Source of the DNA: Rhabditophanes sp. KR3021 | Taxonomy: Eukaryota; Nematoda; Chromadorea; Rhabditida; Alloionematidae | NCBI GenBank assembly: GCA_963281155.1 | Contig: CAUJLY010000005.1 | Coordinates: 496,001-560,000 of the forward strand | Reading direction: 5' to 3' | Length of the DNA: 64,000 nucleotides | Notes under the pieces: model-generated | What the model was told of the DNA's origin: nothing | The model's database searches: none | What the model saw: the letters and a program-made list of their open reading frames with translations, nothing else | In this document: positions 11,307-21,179 of the stretch, piece by piece | How the letters are laid out: each line of letters starts with the position of its first letter | How positions within the stretch are numbered: the stretch's first letter is position 1 | Translations under genes and position numbers: made by a program

Positions 11307-11977
11307 ACGACACGAAAGACCTAGAAGAGTTGTGCGACATTCTAGACAAAACGGATATGTCCATTTGCAGCAAGAGCCCCATGAGAGAAGCTAACACCCT
11401 GCAGGTAGAATCAATAGATTCCGAAGATTCCTGGAAGAAATACTTAGAGGTGAATGATGTATCTAATTTCTGCTTCGTTGATGGTTCTGAGTACAAAGGA
11501 AAAGGCTTTGGAGCTTTCATCCGTTGGAATTCAAAATACTTAATTGGCGGTGGAAAAGCACATCACAAGACCTCAAACAACGGGTGCGAATTACTTGCGC
11601 TGGACTTCTTACTAGAAAGTATGAAAGGCTCGAACACCCCAATGGTAGTGTTAAGCGACTCAAGCTATGTTGTCAACACAATCAATGAAGGTTGGATGGA
11701 CCTCCCTAACACAAGTGCAGGTGCCCCGAGACAATACTTTGAGAAATGGAAAAAGATTAAAGAAAAGCTTATTCCCAGGATCAAGATAGTGAAAGTAAAA
11801 GGTCACGCCGATGTAGTAGGGAATGTAATCGCAGACTTGTTAGCTCGCCTATACGCCCAGGATCTCATCCCAGAGCCTTATATAAAACTGAATGTCTCAT
11901 CTCCCGAAGAAGCTCTAGAATATGTTAAGAAGATGGCAGTAAAGCTGGAATCCAATAATTCCAAGGAAGATGTCTGA
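11307..11977 (+). CDS. RNase H type I domain protein (5' end lost to or displaced by element B)
   Basis: The frame is open from inside the right repeat of element B to TGA 11975-11977 and encodes about 220 host-side residues. The type I RNase H core is complete: first aspartate in FCFVDGSEYKGKGFGAF, glutamate in NNGCELLALDFLLES, aspartate in VVLSDSSYVV, the NTSAG-type loop, histidine in KVKGHAD and last aspartate in GNVIADLLAR. RNase H cleaves the RNA strand of RNA-DNA hybrids. There is no convincing start codon outside the transposon, so the upstream part is probably the exon pair at 7445-7791 or is lost. Base composition is less AT-rich than the surroundings, like the integrase at 14.3-15.3 kb. 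It may derive from a retroelement or be a host RNase H1-like gene; neighbouring reverse transcriptase was not seen. Confidence 0.75.
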
Positions 11978-12477
11978 TATCTTAGGAAGATTAGTGGAAT
12001 TATATTCACCCACGTCTCCTTTTTTCTCTCCCCCCTGCTCCTTTTGTCCTGACTCTTATAAAGAAATAAATTTATTCATACAAATTTCTATCAGATTCAT
12101 TTATTAAAAAAGTAACAAACAAAAAAGAACAACAAATAAAACAATAAAAAAGCAATAACAATTATCTATTGATGGACACGAAGCAATGCTTTTAAATAAG
12201 GCATGATGATTTGGGTTGTTTGTTTTTCGTCGCTTTCCGTATCCAAAGGAGATGTTTCGTCGGACAATAAACTTCCAAGGATCGGAAAGTCAAAGGGGTT
12301 TGTTGGCAAAATTAGGTTGATCTTGTCGCAGGTAGTCTTTTCGTAATTTAATTAGCACTAAACAGAGCTTGTCCCTTTTCTTCATTGCTTTTTTTGTAGA
12401 CTTTCAAGAACAGTTGAATCGAATAAACTAGCATTTCTTTGTCCAGGTTGTCTTAATTGATTAGTCTACTGTGCTTC
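11978..12477. other. spacer with a short minus-strand open frame
   Basis: No gene is recognised. On the minus strand 12351-12166 is open for 61 codons (ending in LKALLRVHQ, TAG) with a composition closer to the RNase H and integrase segments than to the AT-rich flanks, so it may be the tail of a lost retroelement or gene. There is no ATG start and no recognised motif. Confidence 0.3.
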
Positions 12478-14138
12478 AGAATTAACTAAGTCAATTCCTC
12501 ATTACAATTATATAAATTATTATTAACTCCACAACTAGAACCTCCATTACAATAATCACTTCTTACACAACTTTGATCAGGCTAAACTATCCTATTACCA
12601 ACCATATCTTTAGTAAAACAAACATTTCCAGCCTGCACAAAAGCATCATTACATTGACAATAATTTTGGATACATGCTGCATTGTTTGAACATGAATTTA
12701 GAGGTAATGAAGAGGTACATGCAAAATTTAATTGGACTTGACTAGTTAATTGTCTTTTTGGACATGAAATGATGTTAGGATTGTTTGAAACAAGTAACAT
12801 ATAGTTTACTCGTTTCTTTTTAAACTCACTTTAAACGGGTGCAACTGAGCATTGATTGTTTATTATTTGAGGATAATTGACTGGACAAACACAAACTCCA
12901 TTTTTACATTGACTTCTTCCAATGCAATTTTCACCATTTGCACAAGATGATCCAGGATTAACTAAATAAATAATTAAATATAAATGCATCAAAAATAACA
13001 AATAAAATTTATATCTAAACATAAAGCAACCAACCAAATAAAACAAGCAGTAAAAGCATTAATTAATTAATATAATAATGAAAGGCGCACAAAAACCAAA
13101 TCTCGAATATTTCATTCCTTCGCCACAATGACATTTATTATTTATACAGAATGAGGCTAGGGGACAGTCATCGTCACAGAATTGGCCGGGAGATGTGATA
13201 TTTGGTAGAGTGAAAATGGGATTGTTAAGGGTTTGATGTATTTATTTGTTTTCTTTAATTCCATTGTTTTGGTTGTTTTGGTGTTTAGGATTAGATTTGA
13301 GAATAAATTGTAGAAGGAATGACCTGGTGGTAATTCAGGTGTTTCTAGAAATTGTGCTTCTTCTTCCTCTTCTTTTGGTTCTTCAATCGGATCTTCGATT
13401 GATGTGTTTGGGGAAATTAATTCGTGAGATTCAGATGGAAGAGATTTGTTTTCGATTGAGGTGTTTTCTTCAGATGTTGGTGTGGTAGGTGTTTGAGTTG
13501 TACTTTTTTGAGAAATTATTTTAATTGGTGTAGTCGTTGTAGATTCATTCTTAAAAATTGTCGATTCAATTGTAGTAGGTTTAATTGTAGTTGATCGAAC
13601 TGTAGTAGATTTCACAGTAGTCAATTTTGTACTAGATGACGGTAAAATAGTAGTTGTTACTGTTGACGTAGATGGTAAAGTAATTGTTGGAGAAGGAATT
13701 TCAGTTGTTGTTAATGGAGCTTCGGTACTATTTATAATATTTGGTTTATCAGTTGTAGGTTCGTGAGTAGTTGTTGTGGAAGAATTAAGCAATTTATTCT
13801 TCTTGCAATAAATACACAATAAATTAAAGGTATTTATTCTAAAATAATAAGTAAATCGGATAGGTTATCGCAAAAGGATGCCTGTCATCCTTTATTGATC
13901 ATTTATAGCACTTCTTTTGTGCATTTAGAATAGCATTTTGCTTAGCAATCATAAATTTAATAAAATCATCTGTTTCTTCTTTAGGTTTCTGAGTTGTTGT
14001 TTCATTAGATAAAATATTATTTGAAATTACAGGTTGGATAGTAGTAATAGGAGTAGCTGTAGTTGTGGACATTATCTTAGTAGTTTTCTTCTCTAATGGA
14101 TGAATATGCTTTTTAGTTATTAATTTTAAAGGATCCAT
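12478..14138 (-). pseudogene. Thr-rich mucin-like and EB-module extracellular protein gene, decayed
   Basis: Read on the minus strand, a Thr/Ser-rich segment (14138-13899 and 13819-13200, with repeated TTT, KSTTVRSTTIKPTTIES and an acidic EEPKEEEEE patch) is followed by Cys-rich units of EB-module type: FCDDDCPLASFCINNKCHCG (about 13175-13115), then SSCANGENC with CKNGVCVC (12960-12840), a further unit (12770-12600), and SCVRSDYCNGGSSCG (about 12565-12510). Acceptor-like TTATTTAG precedes one EB unit. Nematode EB modules occur in secreted or membrane-tethered proteins, and Thr-rich stretches are usually heavily O-glycosylated. The frame changes once near 13200, and in-frame TAA and TAG codons at 12831-12833 and about 12582 separate EB units without an obvious intron, so I read it as a pseudogene. 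Unseen small introns could rescue part of it. Confidence 0.55.
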
Positions 14139-14191
14139 TGTAGTTGTTGTAGTTTGAGTTAAATACTAGTTTGCTCATTGCATTCTTAATA

Positions 14192-14460
14192 CAGGGTGAC
14201 AATTAATGATTGCAAAATTGTTTTAAACTCAATTTTAACAACTTTATACTGACAATAAAAGCACAAAATTATAGTCATTCGAAAGCCCTTTAAAAACACT
14301 ATTAATTACTTCTCAAAAATACCCCTTTCGCCGCAATACACTTGTTCAATCTACCAGTTATAGACTTGCATGCATTTGTAACAATTTCCATTGACATTTC
14401 CTTCCACGCCTTCTTTAATGCCTTCTTTAGAGACCCCAAATTAGTATGCGATTTAGTGGA
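14192..14460 (-). mobile_element. 3' fragment of a mariner-type element
   Basis: At 14190-14210 the sequence TACAGGGTGACAATTAATG looks like a mariner end next to its TA target. From here, minus strand 14450-14302 encodes a typical mariner C-terminal tail (NLGSLKKALKKAWKEM, then NACKSITGRLNKCIAAKGV), ending in a TAA before the terminal repeat. The catalytic part and the other end are absent; the upstream neighbour in the same frame is an integrase. Confidence 0.6.
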
Positions 14461-15314
14461 TGCGACACCGAATTGCTTTTTCTTTTGGTACATGTTCAAG
14501 TACCTCTCTCTTGGCCTCCCCGTAGGTCTCTTCTTGTAGAATCTCCAGTCCAGAATTAGCTTGGAGTACCTGAAGTCATGACTTCTGACCCACTTTACCG
14601 TTCCTGTGAAGTACTTCTGAGCTGGTGTTACATAAAAAGAAGTGCTCGCAAAATAGTTCATCGCATTCAACGATTTCGTCACTGCATTCCTGACACACTC
14701 TCCCTCCAACACAAACCTTGCTATCTTTTTATTGATCATTCCAATCCTTCTCTCGACCTGGCCATTTGATTGTGGACAATAAGGTACTGATGTTTGGTGA
14801 TACACACCCTGAGTGTTGAAGAATTCTTCTAACTTCTCCGAAGTTAAAGCTGGCTCGTTGTCGGAAACAACGTACATAAATTTGTACTCCTTGAAGATTT
14901 TTTCAAAAAAGTCTATTAATGTGTCTGCTTCTTTATTCCTTAGCACCTCTGCCATTGTAAATTTGCTAAACGAGTCTACTAAAACTATCACAGTCTTCTT
15001 TTCAATATAAGCTAAGTCAAAAAAACCCCTCTCCCTAGGATACGTCGCCGGTGCCCAACTTGTTGGTTTCTTGTGGCTGACGTATTTTGTTCTTAAACAA
15101 ACAATACAACCGTTCAACACTTCCTCGCCAACTTCATCCATCCAACAAACTCATAGAACTTAGTCGCCTCCTGGATCATCCACGCTTTTGCTGAATGAGT
15201 CTTCTCATGTATCCCCAACATGACTCTTCTTGCTAACTCCGTGTCAATTACCGGTCTGTAATTTACACACACAATCCCATCATACACGTTTAGTAGCTGG
15301 TGTTGTTGAGTCAT
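14302..15314 (-). pseudogene. retroviral-type integrase, frameshifted and fused to a mariner tail
   Basis: From 15314 the frame gives the N-terminal zinc-binding histidines (IHEKTH), shifts near 15130, then continues with the cysteine pair (GCIVC) and the DDE core: first aspartate in GFFDLAYIEK, second in YVVSDNEPAL, glutamate in PQSNGQVERRIG, with normal spacing for Ty3/gypsy or Maverick integrases. About residue 210 the homology ends and the frame runs on into a mariner C-terminal tail (14450-14302) without a stop. No reverse transcriptase, polymerase or LTR is recognised beside it. The ATG at 15314 lies within a palindromic repeat also seen at 36.7 kb. The gene is broken by the frame change and by loss of its own C-terminal domain. 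Confidence 0.8.
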
Positions 15315-15352
15315 GCATAATTCACAAACAATTTTTTGTGAATTATGTAATA
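15303..15352 (-). repeat. palindromic repeat copy 1 (TTCACAAAC...TTTGTGAAT)
   Basis: ATTCACAAACAATTTTTTGTGAAT is a near-perfect hairpin and is preceded by TTGTTGAGTCATGCATA. The same 45-50 bp, in the other orientation and with few differences, is at 36690-36737, and a partial copy is at 16926-16950. It overlaps the start of the integrase frame here. Confidence 0.7.
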
Positions 15353-15884
15353 TATGTGTTCTGTATCACGATTCACAAAACTTTTTCCTGAAGTGCTAGA
15401 ACAACTTTTAAACATGTTTCTAATACAAAATTGAATTCTAAATCAAACTGCGCTTTCAGATTTTCAAAATTTTCATTTTTTGACTTGCCAAAGGGCAAAC
15501 AAATATTTTTGTTAAAAACGTTTTTTAATCAATTTTTTTAAGCTAAAACGCTATAATAAGTATTTAAACGTGATTATTTTTACTATTATTTATAATTATT
15601 CTTTAAAATATCTTTATTATCCAACAGATTTGTTTCAAATCTAATATTTTTAAGTTTTAAAACAAATATAACAAAGAATGAGTATAAAAAGTGTTTATCA
15701 AAAGAAAGAGATATATATAATACAAAAAAGGGCATAATAACATATTTGGGTAAACAATTTGTCTACTCATAGCGAACGAATTGTAAAGCAATTATTCTTT
15801 CCTATGACCTTAAAATTTGTTCATTAATTAAGTTTTTTGGAAGGCTCATTATTATTAAAAATAAAACTCTTGTAATGAATACAA

Positions 15885-16514
15885 TTATGAGTTAAATGCC
15901 AATTTAAAAATTGAATCTACAAAATCAGATTGATTCGAAAAGTGTCGTCTTATTGCCCTAGTATGTCTGTCAGATATTTTTGAATTGAACGGGAGTTCGA
16001 ATATTACTGACGCTAAATTGAATAAAGCATATATACCACAATCATAACTATTTTCCTGAAAACAGTTATTACTGGAAATAGAATAAGTCCATTTTTGATC
16101 ATCAGTTAAAATATTAGCCTGAACCAAACGCTGGTGACAACGTTTTAAATGGTTTATTTGAATAGCTTTTATTTTTAACAATGAATCAAAAGCGTCTATT
16201 GTTCTTTCTAGCTTATCGATGATTATGACAATCCAATGTTGTGATTTAGGAGTACTAGAACAATTTACAACCCCAGCAGTATTTACTATCATAGCAATCT
16301 TATGTGAATTAGGATTAGCAGAGATTGCTTTTTTACATCTACTAATAATATGATTACTATTAACCACAAAATCAACTTCTGTATCAATGACAAGAGTTGA
16401 AGCATCAGAAACTTCCAAAATTGTAGGAATATTGACATTATTTATTTTATTATTATCTTTCAAATTCCAAAAATTATTTAGAAGGTTATTTATTACGTCA
16501 ATTTAATATTTGGG
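15885..16514 (-). pseudogene. Ulp1-like (C48) cysteine protease domain, no start codon
   Basis: The minus-strand frame is open from about 16510 to TAA 15885-15887. It carries the catalytic set of Ulp1/SENP-type SUMO proteases: histidine in SQHWIVIIID, aspartate in TIDAFDSL, and glutamine plus cysteine in CFQENSYDCGIYALF (Q-x5-C). Ulp1-type proteases cleave SUMO or ubiquitin-like proteins; related domains are also carried by several DNA transposons and by Maverick/Polinton elements. There is no ATG in frame before the upstream stop, so this is either an internal exon or a fragment. It lies 570 bp from the integrase on the same strand. The window does not show whether the two belong to one element. 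Confidence 0.75.
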
Positions 16515-16682
16515 TATTGTTTCGGCAAATAATTTATAATAGATGTTATTTGAAAATAAATTGTAAATATGTGCATATTAAATAATATAATTTTAGTTCA
16601 AGATTTGATAAAAACATAAATCTGTTTTGAAAAGATATTGAGTCAAAAAGATGTTAACAAAATAATGATTTGTTGTAGTTAT

Positions 16683-16930
16683 TATATAGCTGAAGAGCAG
16701 CTCTACAAGGCTATGTAAAAACATTTTGAAAAAGTCAATTTTCCAACGTTTTGGAAGGTGGACCACTTTTTTAAGAAATAGTCACTTGTCCCCAGTTGGT
16801 ATGTCAAAAAATTATTTTGTTTATACCAAAATATAGCTGAAGAGCAGCTCTACAAGACTGTATAAAAACATTTTAAGCAAAGTCAATTTTTCAAGGTTTT
16901 TGAGGGTGGGCCACTTTTGGGTCACTTTTT
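16683..16930. repeat. two-copy direct repeat of ~146 bp
   Basis: TATAGCTGAAGAGCAGCTCT occurs at about 16685 and 16831, each followed by ACAAG, a shared ACATTTT and AAAGTCAATTTT, and a purine-rich GGTGG(A/G)CCACTTTT. The second copy ends at a TTTTGTGAATCATG segment (16926-16950) that resembles the palindromic repeat at 15303 and 36690. Confidence 0.6.
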
Positions 16931-17284
16931 TTGTGAATCATGTATTCACATTTTCAATATTGACAAATAATGAAATAATCATTAAAATATTTATATCCAT
17001 CTTACTTCATTAATATTATTTAATGTTTGCCTTTTTTCAAATCACCTTTATATAATAATGAATTTACACATTTCAAGAGTTTTTAATCATACAAATTATA
17101 TTTTAACGAGTTTATTTTTCATAATGAATCGAAACTTTGTATCTAATAAGTCAAAAATTACATGCTTTAGCAATAGTTATTTCTTTAAATTAAATGTTTA
17201 TTTGAATACTAAATAAATTAGATGAATTTCCAGAGTAATTTTTTTACATTGTGTTAAGTATAAAAATTATTGTTTCCTTTTATT

Positions 17285-17958
17285 AAATCCAGTTAAATAT
17301 CCAGCTGCATTAAATGCCCAATTCACATTTTTGTATTACAACATACAAAACATAGCTGCTTCATTTTCAAGTGTATGCAATCCGTATCCGGGTAATTTCT
17401 ACAATAAAATGTCCATATTGTCTGTTGCAATAAGCCATATGTTTAAAATTACAATCATAGTTAGTTATACTGATTTCGCCAATTTTTATAAAATCAACAC
17501 TGAAGAATTAATGATATTTACTTCTTTATATACATATACAGCAAATGCTAACAATTAAATCAAAAATGCTGATTTGTGATAAATGTTGACATAATTCCCA
17601 TAAATGCGGATCAGTTGACAAATGCTGATATAATTGTCCTAGCCGTTTATCTTGGATTACTTTTTATCTTTTCTGCTTCAATATTTTTTGTTTTACTGCC
17701 CATGAAAATATACAAAATTTTGAAAAAGAACTCAATGGAATCAATATTACTTTTATTTAACATGGATTTGTCATACAAACAATTTTTGCAGCTGTACTCA
17801 TTTTTGATATTCTCAGATGTCTCGGTTATTTTAGTGAATTTATTACTATAAATTTGGTAATTCCAATGGTTTTTGATTGGTATAATACATGTTCAAGAGA
17901 AATGTATCGTGGATTTGTTGTGTTTGCCTGTATCACTTTTGCATTTACGTAGGGAGAA
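17285..17958 (+). pseudogene. multi-pass membrane protein gene, copy 1 (decayed)
   Basis: After a plausible acceptor (TTAAATCCAG, 17292) a frame encodes an extracellular-looking segment (CNPYPGNFYNKM), then in a second frame membrane helices (IVLAVYLGLLFIFSASIFFV) and, after another frame change near 17760, a helix with FDILRCLGYF and the block VIPMVFDWYNTCSREM followed by YRGFVVFACITFAF, then TAG. The last block is repeated in the gene 600 bp downstream, which shows they are tandem duplicates. Family not recognised. The frame changes argue for decay, though unseen introns may explain some. Confidence 0.4.
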
Positions 17959-18179
17959 ACAATTGGCATGTGTAAGTATTAATTTAATATTCAAAATTTA
18001 GATAATTTTTTTTTCTATTTTAGTTTTTAGAAATGAATATAGAACAAATAACTGCAAAAATAAATGCCATCAAAAACATAATTCATAGTCTTTACAAAGT
18101 GTATCGAAATATTTTAAACAAAAATAATTGCTAACTTTATTAATTTTCTAATTTAAATCAGTAATAATTTATATTAAAC

Positions 18180-18757
18180 AACCAAATTTTTCAATGAGCA
18201 TGTGTCCATTTAATACAAAACCTCATGTTTTCAGAGCAAGTCTAGAAGTTTAATTTCGACTAATTTTTACCTTGATTGCCCCTTGTCTCTTTTGGTGTTT
18301 TCCTGAAAAAGATGAAGATAGAACTATAAATTGTATTAATAGTGTCAGTCAAATGGTTTACATTAATGATCAAGAAAATTCAACCATCTTTGAAAAAAAT
18401 TCAGATATTGAATTAAAGATTTTTTAAAACGTGTAACAATTAATGTCACAATGGTTTTGATAATTCCATTTACTTTTGGATGGTATAATACATATTCAAA
18501 AAAAATTTACAGAGGATTTGTTGTGATGGCAGTCTTCTTATGTTTGAATAGTTGGTTTATACTTTTTGATATATGTAAGTTTTATTTTTAAGTTGAATAT
18601 ATCCATTATTTTAGTGTGGAAGACAGAAACAAGAGAAAACAATAGACTTTTAGTTCATACGATTTCATTCGTAATTAGTGCAACAATATACTTTGTTTTT
18701 ATTTTTGGTGCTTATAAAAAAATCAATGAAAGCTTACAGAAACTTTATTGTCGCTAA
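18180..18757 (+). pseudogene. multi-pass membrane protein gene, copy 2 (3' part)
   Basis: The block IIPFTFGWYNTYSKKI, YRGFVVMAVF (18450-18540) matches VIPMVFDWYNTCSREM, YRGFVVFACI in copy 1 at 17860-17930. It is followed by a 40-bp intron (GTAAGTTTTA to CATTATTTTAG) and a last exon with a membrane helix (VHTISFVISATIYFVFIF) and a short basic tail ending at TAA 18755-18757. Upstream of 18430 the frame is broken by stops. The 3' splice and last exon are clean. Function unknown. Confidence 0.45.
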
Positions 18758-19137
18758 TCGTATTGTGAGAAGTGTGAGTATGGTATAAATATTTTATAAT
18801 TGTTTGCTATGTAAGTATTATAAGCATCAATTTATTGTGTTATGAATTAAAAATAATATTTGATTTGATTCGAAATGTATGACTTGTAACCATATAAAAT
18901 TGGGTTTATAATAGTATTGAATAAGGTGAGGCCTTCGGCGAGTTTGACTAAACTTATGTTGCAATCAGCATCTTCGTAAATTTTTTGGTCACTAAAGTGG
19001 CCTAGATTTACAATTGAATAAGGAAGCCCTAAATTAAAAATTAATTAAAAAAACTAACTTATAAACTTACAAATAACTATGTGTGCAATTATGACTGAGA
19101 GAGATGAAAAAAATACTGCAGTTTTTATATGTTTTCA

Positions 19138-19698
19138 TCATGCAGGTACAATCATCATGTGATCATCATCACTTGTTCTTAAAAAATTTTCGTTTACAAA
19201 TGTATAATCAGAACCAACTGAACGTCCTCTTGAATCGACTGATTTTCCTCTTACCAAATATGACTTTCTTGATCCTGAACCTTTTTTAACAGATTCTACA
19301 TTTTTAAGTCCCGAAGATTGAGTAGATTTATTAAATTCTGCTGTATCTAAACTTGATCTATAGACATTAGAAGTAGAAATTTCCTCTATAGAATGGTTAT
19401 GTGACAAGCTAACGACATTTTTTCTTATGAACTTTCTATCCACCATCATTTTTCTGGCACTATCTTTATTAGATTTACCTCTTGGTTTCATCAACAAAAC
19501 TTCACATTCTTGTTCACTCATTCCAGATGAATGTCTTATTACAGTTTTTAAATTAGATTCAATTCCAAATATAGACAACTTGTCATTTCGAATTCTTTCA
19601 ACTTGAACAAATTGTGATTTCAAGAATGATGTCAAACATTCCTTACCACACCTACAATCTTCAACGGCAATACACCATGGGCAGGTGAGCAGATAACT
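19138..19698 (-). CDS. orphan open frame with a small Cys cluster and Ser-rich tail
   Basis: The frame is open from 19698 to TAA at 19138 (about 186 codons) but has no in-frame ATG near its start, so it is probably a 3' exon. The first residues hold CPWC and CRCGKEC, a possible small zinc-binding cluster. The rest is basic and Ser-rich (RGKSVDSRGRSVGSD), probably disordered. No family recognised. The opposite strand is also open over part of it. Confidence 0.3.
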   Translation of the reverse strand, partial: SYLLTCPWCIAVEDCRCGKECLTSFLKSQFVQVERIRNDKLSIFGIESNLKTVIRHSSGMSEQECEVLLMKPRGKSNKDSARKMMVDRKFIRKNVVSLSHNHSIEEISTSNVYRSSLDTAEFNKSTQSSGLKNVESVKKGSGSRKSYLVRGKSVDSRGRSVGSDYTFVNENFLRTSDDDHMMIVPA

Positions 19699-19962
19699 TT
19701 ATCTAGTTTAGAGTCAAAAGAAATAGTTTTTAATCCTACTGAAGAATCAGAATTTGCCATTTCTTCTATTAATACAGATGTATCTATGATTAGAGTAGGC
19801 AGTCTTTTTGCTCATAAGAATCTCAATAAGTTACATAGATTGTTTATTACAAATGTTGTTGATACAAGTCAATTTATTGAAGAGGGAGCTTCTTTTATTT
19901 TGTTACATGATGAAGAGTTTTTAGAGGTTTATAATATGTTTAAAATATGTTTTAATAATTGA
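19630..19962 (+). other. orphan open frame without start codon
   Basis: Plus strand 19630-19962 is open for 110 codons with ordinary protein-like composition (for example TLSSLESKEIVFNPTEES, FITNVVDTSQFIEEG) and no ATG at its beginning. It overlaps the 5' end of the minus-strand frame 19698-19138. It may be an exon or a relic. No family recognised. Confidence 0.25.
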
Positions 19963-20063
19963 GTCTTTTCCAAATAATTAAAAAATGTCAATCATTAAAA
20001 GTTATCGTTGATTCATGTTGTGAGCAAAATGTTTGTAAAATAATGATTCTTATGCATTTTTAT

Positions 20064-21179
20064 TTATCTTCTGCGACCATCTGAGCTTTTGGCCATTCTG
20101 TAAACCATTGCATATATTCCATCATAAACTTCAATCATTTGATGGTGCTGCATTTTATACGAATCTGACTCTTTACCAAAATGATGTTTGCAACCAACTG
20201 TAAACTCCTCATTTTTTATTTCAAATGTAAACCATTCAATTCTTTTTCTGCATTTTGATTCATTTTTACATTCATAAAAACGTATTTTATATTCCTCTGA
20301 TTCCTGCTCACATGAGCTTCTTAATACTGCTGTAGCAATAGAATCTCTTGTTTTTTGATTAAGAGTGATGTCTGCACTACCATCGTTTTCATTGGTTAAA
20401 TGCTTTTTATCATACAACTTTATGATTGCATCTTCTAACAAACCATACATTGACTTCGAGCAATTCATTACTACTTTCCTAACGTATAAATCGGCGTGTT
20501 TATTATCTTCAGATGCGAGTTTTCTCATTTCTCTATTTTTAAAACTCGTCTTTTCATTCTCATAAAATGAATCTTCTTTCACGTGTTCAAATATTCTTAT
20601 ACCAGTTCCTTTTCCAATATAAACAGGATGTTCTAAAAATTCAATTGCACATTGACTTTCATCTTTCCCGTTGATGGTTTCCTTCTTCCAAAATACATAA
20701 ACGTAATATTCTTTAACTTTATCACGGTTGTCATACATTTTCCATAAACAATCATATGCTAACTTTCCAAACTTATCGCTCACAATGTTATTACCAAATT
20801 TATAAGTTTCAAATTTTTTGGGGCCTTCTTCCAATTCTTTGAAATTAATATTAAACTTATCATCTGATATTTCGGAGAATTCTTCTTTTAGCTGCTTTTT
20901 AAATTCATCCAGCTCATCTTCAAACGAACTTTCCGTTTCTTGTTCACCAATTTTACAAACGTATAATGTTTTCTCACGTCTACTATCAGTTTCCGTAGAA
21001 GGTAAAACTGTCGTAAGATCTTTTTCTGACATTTCTTTCAAAAACGGACATTTTGACTCAGTAGCATTTTTAATTCTGGGATTAGTTAATATTCTGTGAA
21101 TCATTTCACATACATCTTTCCTTTGCTCTTCAGACATGTTTCCGTCAGCAAAATAATTCAGAAGCTCTGCATTAGTCAT
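20064..21179 (-). CDS. GIY-YIG nuclease-domain protein (LEM-3/ANKLE1-like fold)
   Basis: The frame runs from ATG 21179 to TAG 20064, 371 residues without an intron. The first 150 residues are charged and of unknown type. A GIY-YIG domain follows: YYVYVFW stands for the GIY strand, HPVYIGKGTG (about residue 185) for YIG, then the conserved arginine in GIRIFEHV, the catalytic glutamate in YGLLEDAIIKLY, and LTNENDG, which matches the LTNxxxG element of ANKLE1/LEM-3-type nucleases. That family cuts DNA, and C. elegans LEM-3 processes chromatin bridges. No ankyrin or LEM domain is present here, so this is a stand-alone variant. The C-terminal 110 residues carry a CKNESKCRKRIEW Cys pattern and may be a separate domain. 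All catalytic positions seem present. The substrate is unknown; it could be a host nuclease or come from a mobile element. Confidence 0.75.
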   Translation of the reverse strand: MTNAELLNYFADGNMSEEQRKDVCEMIHRILTNPRIKNATESKCPFLKEMSEKDLTTVLPSTETDSRREKTLYVCKIGEQETESSFEDELDEFKKQLKEEFSEISDDKFNINFKELEEGPKKFETYKFGNNIVSDKFGKLAYDCLWKMYDNRDKVKEYYVYVFWKKETINGKDESQCAIEFLEHPVYIGKGTGIRIFEHVKEDSFYENEKTSFKNREMRKLASEDNKHADLYVRKVVMNCSKSMYGLLEDAIIKLYDKKHLTNENDGSADITLNQKTRDSIATAVLRSSCEQESEEYKIRFYECKNESKCRKRIEWFTFEIKNEEFTVGCKHHFGKESDSYKMQHHQMIEVYDGIYAMVYRMAKSSDGRRR

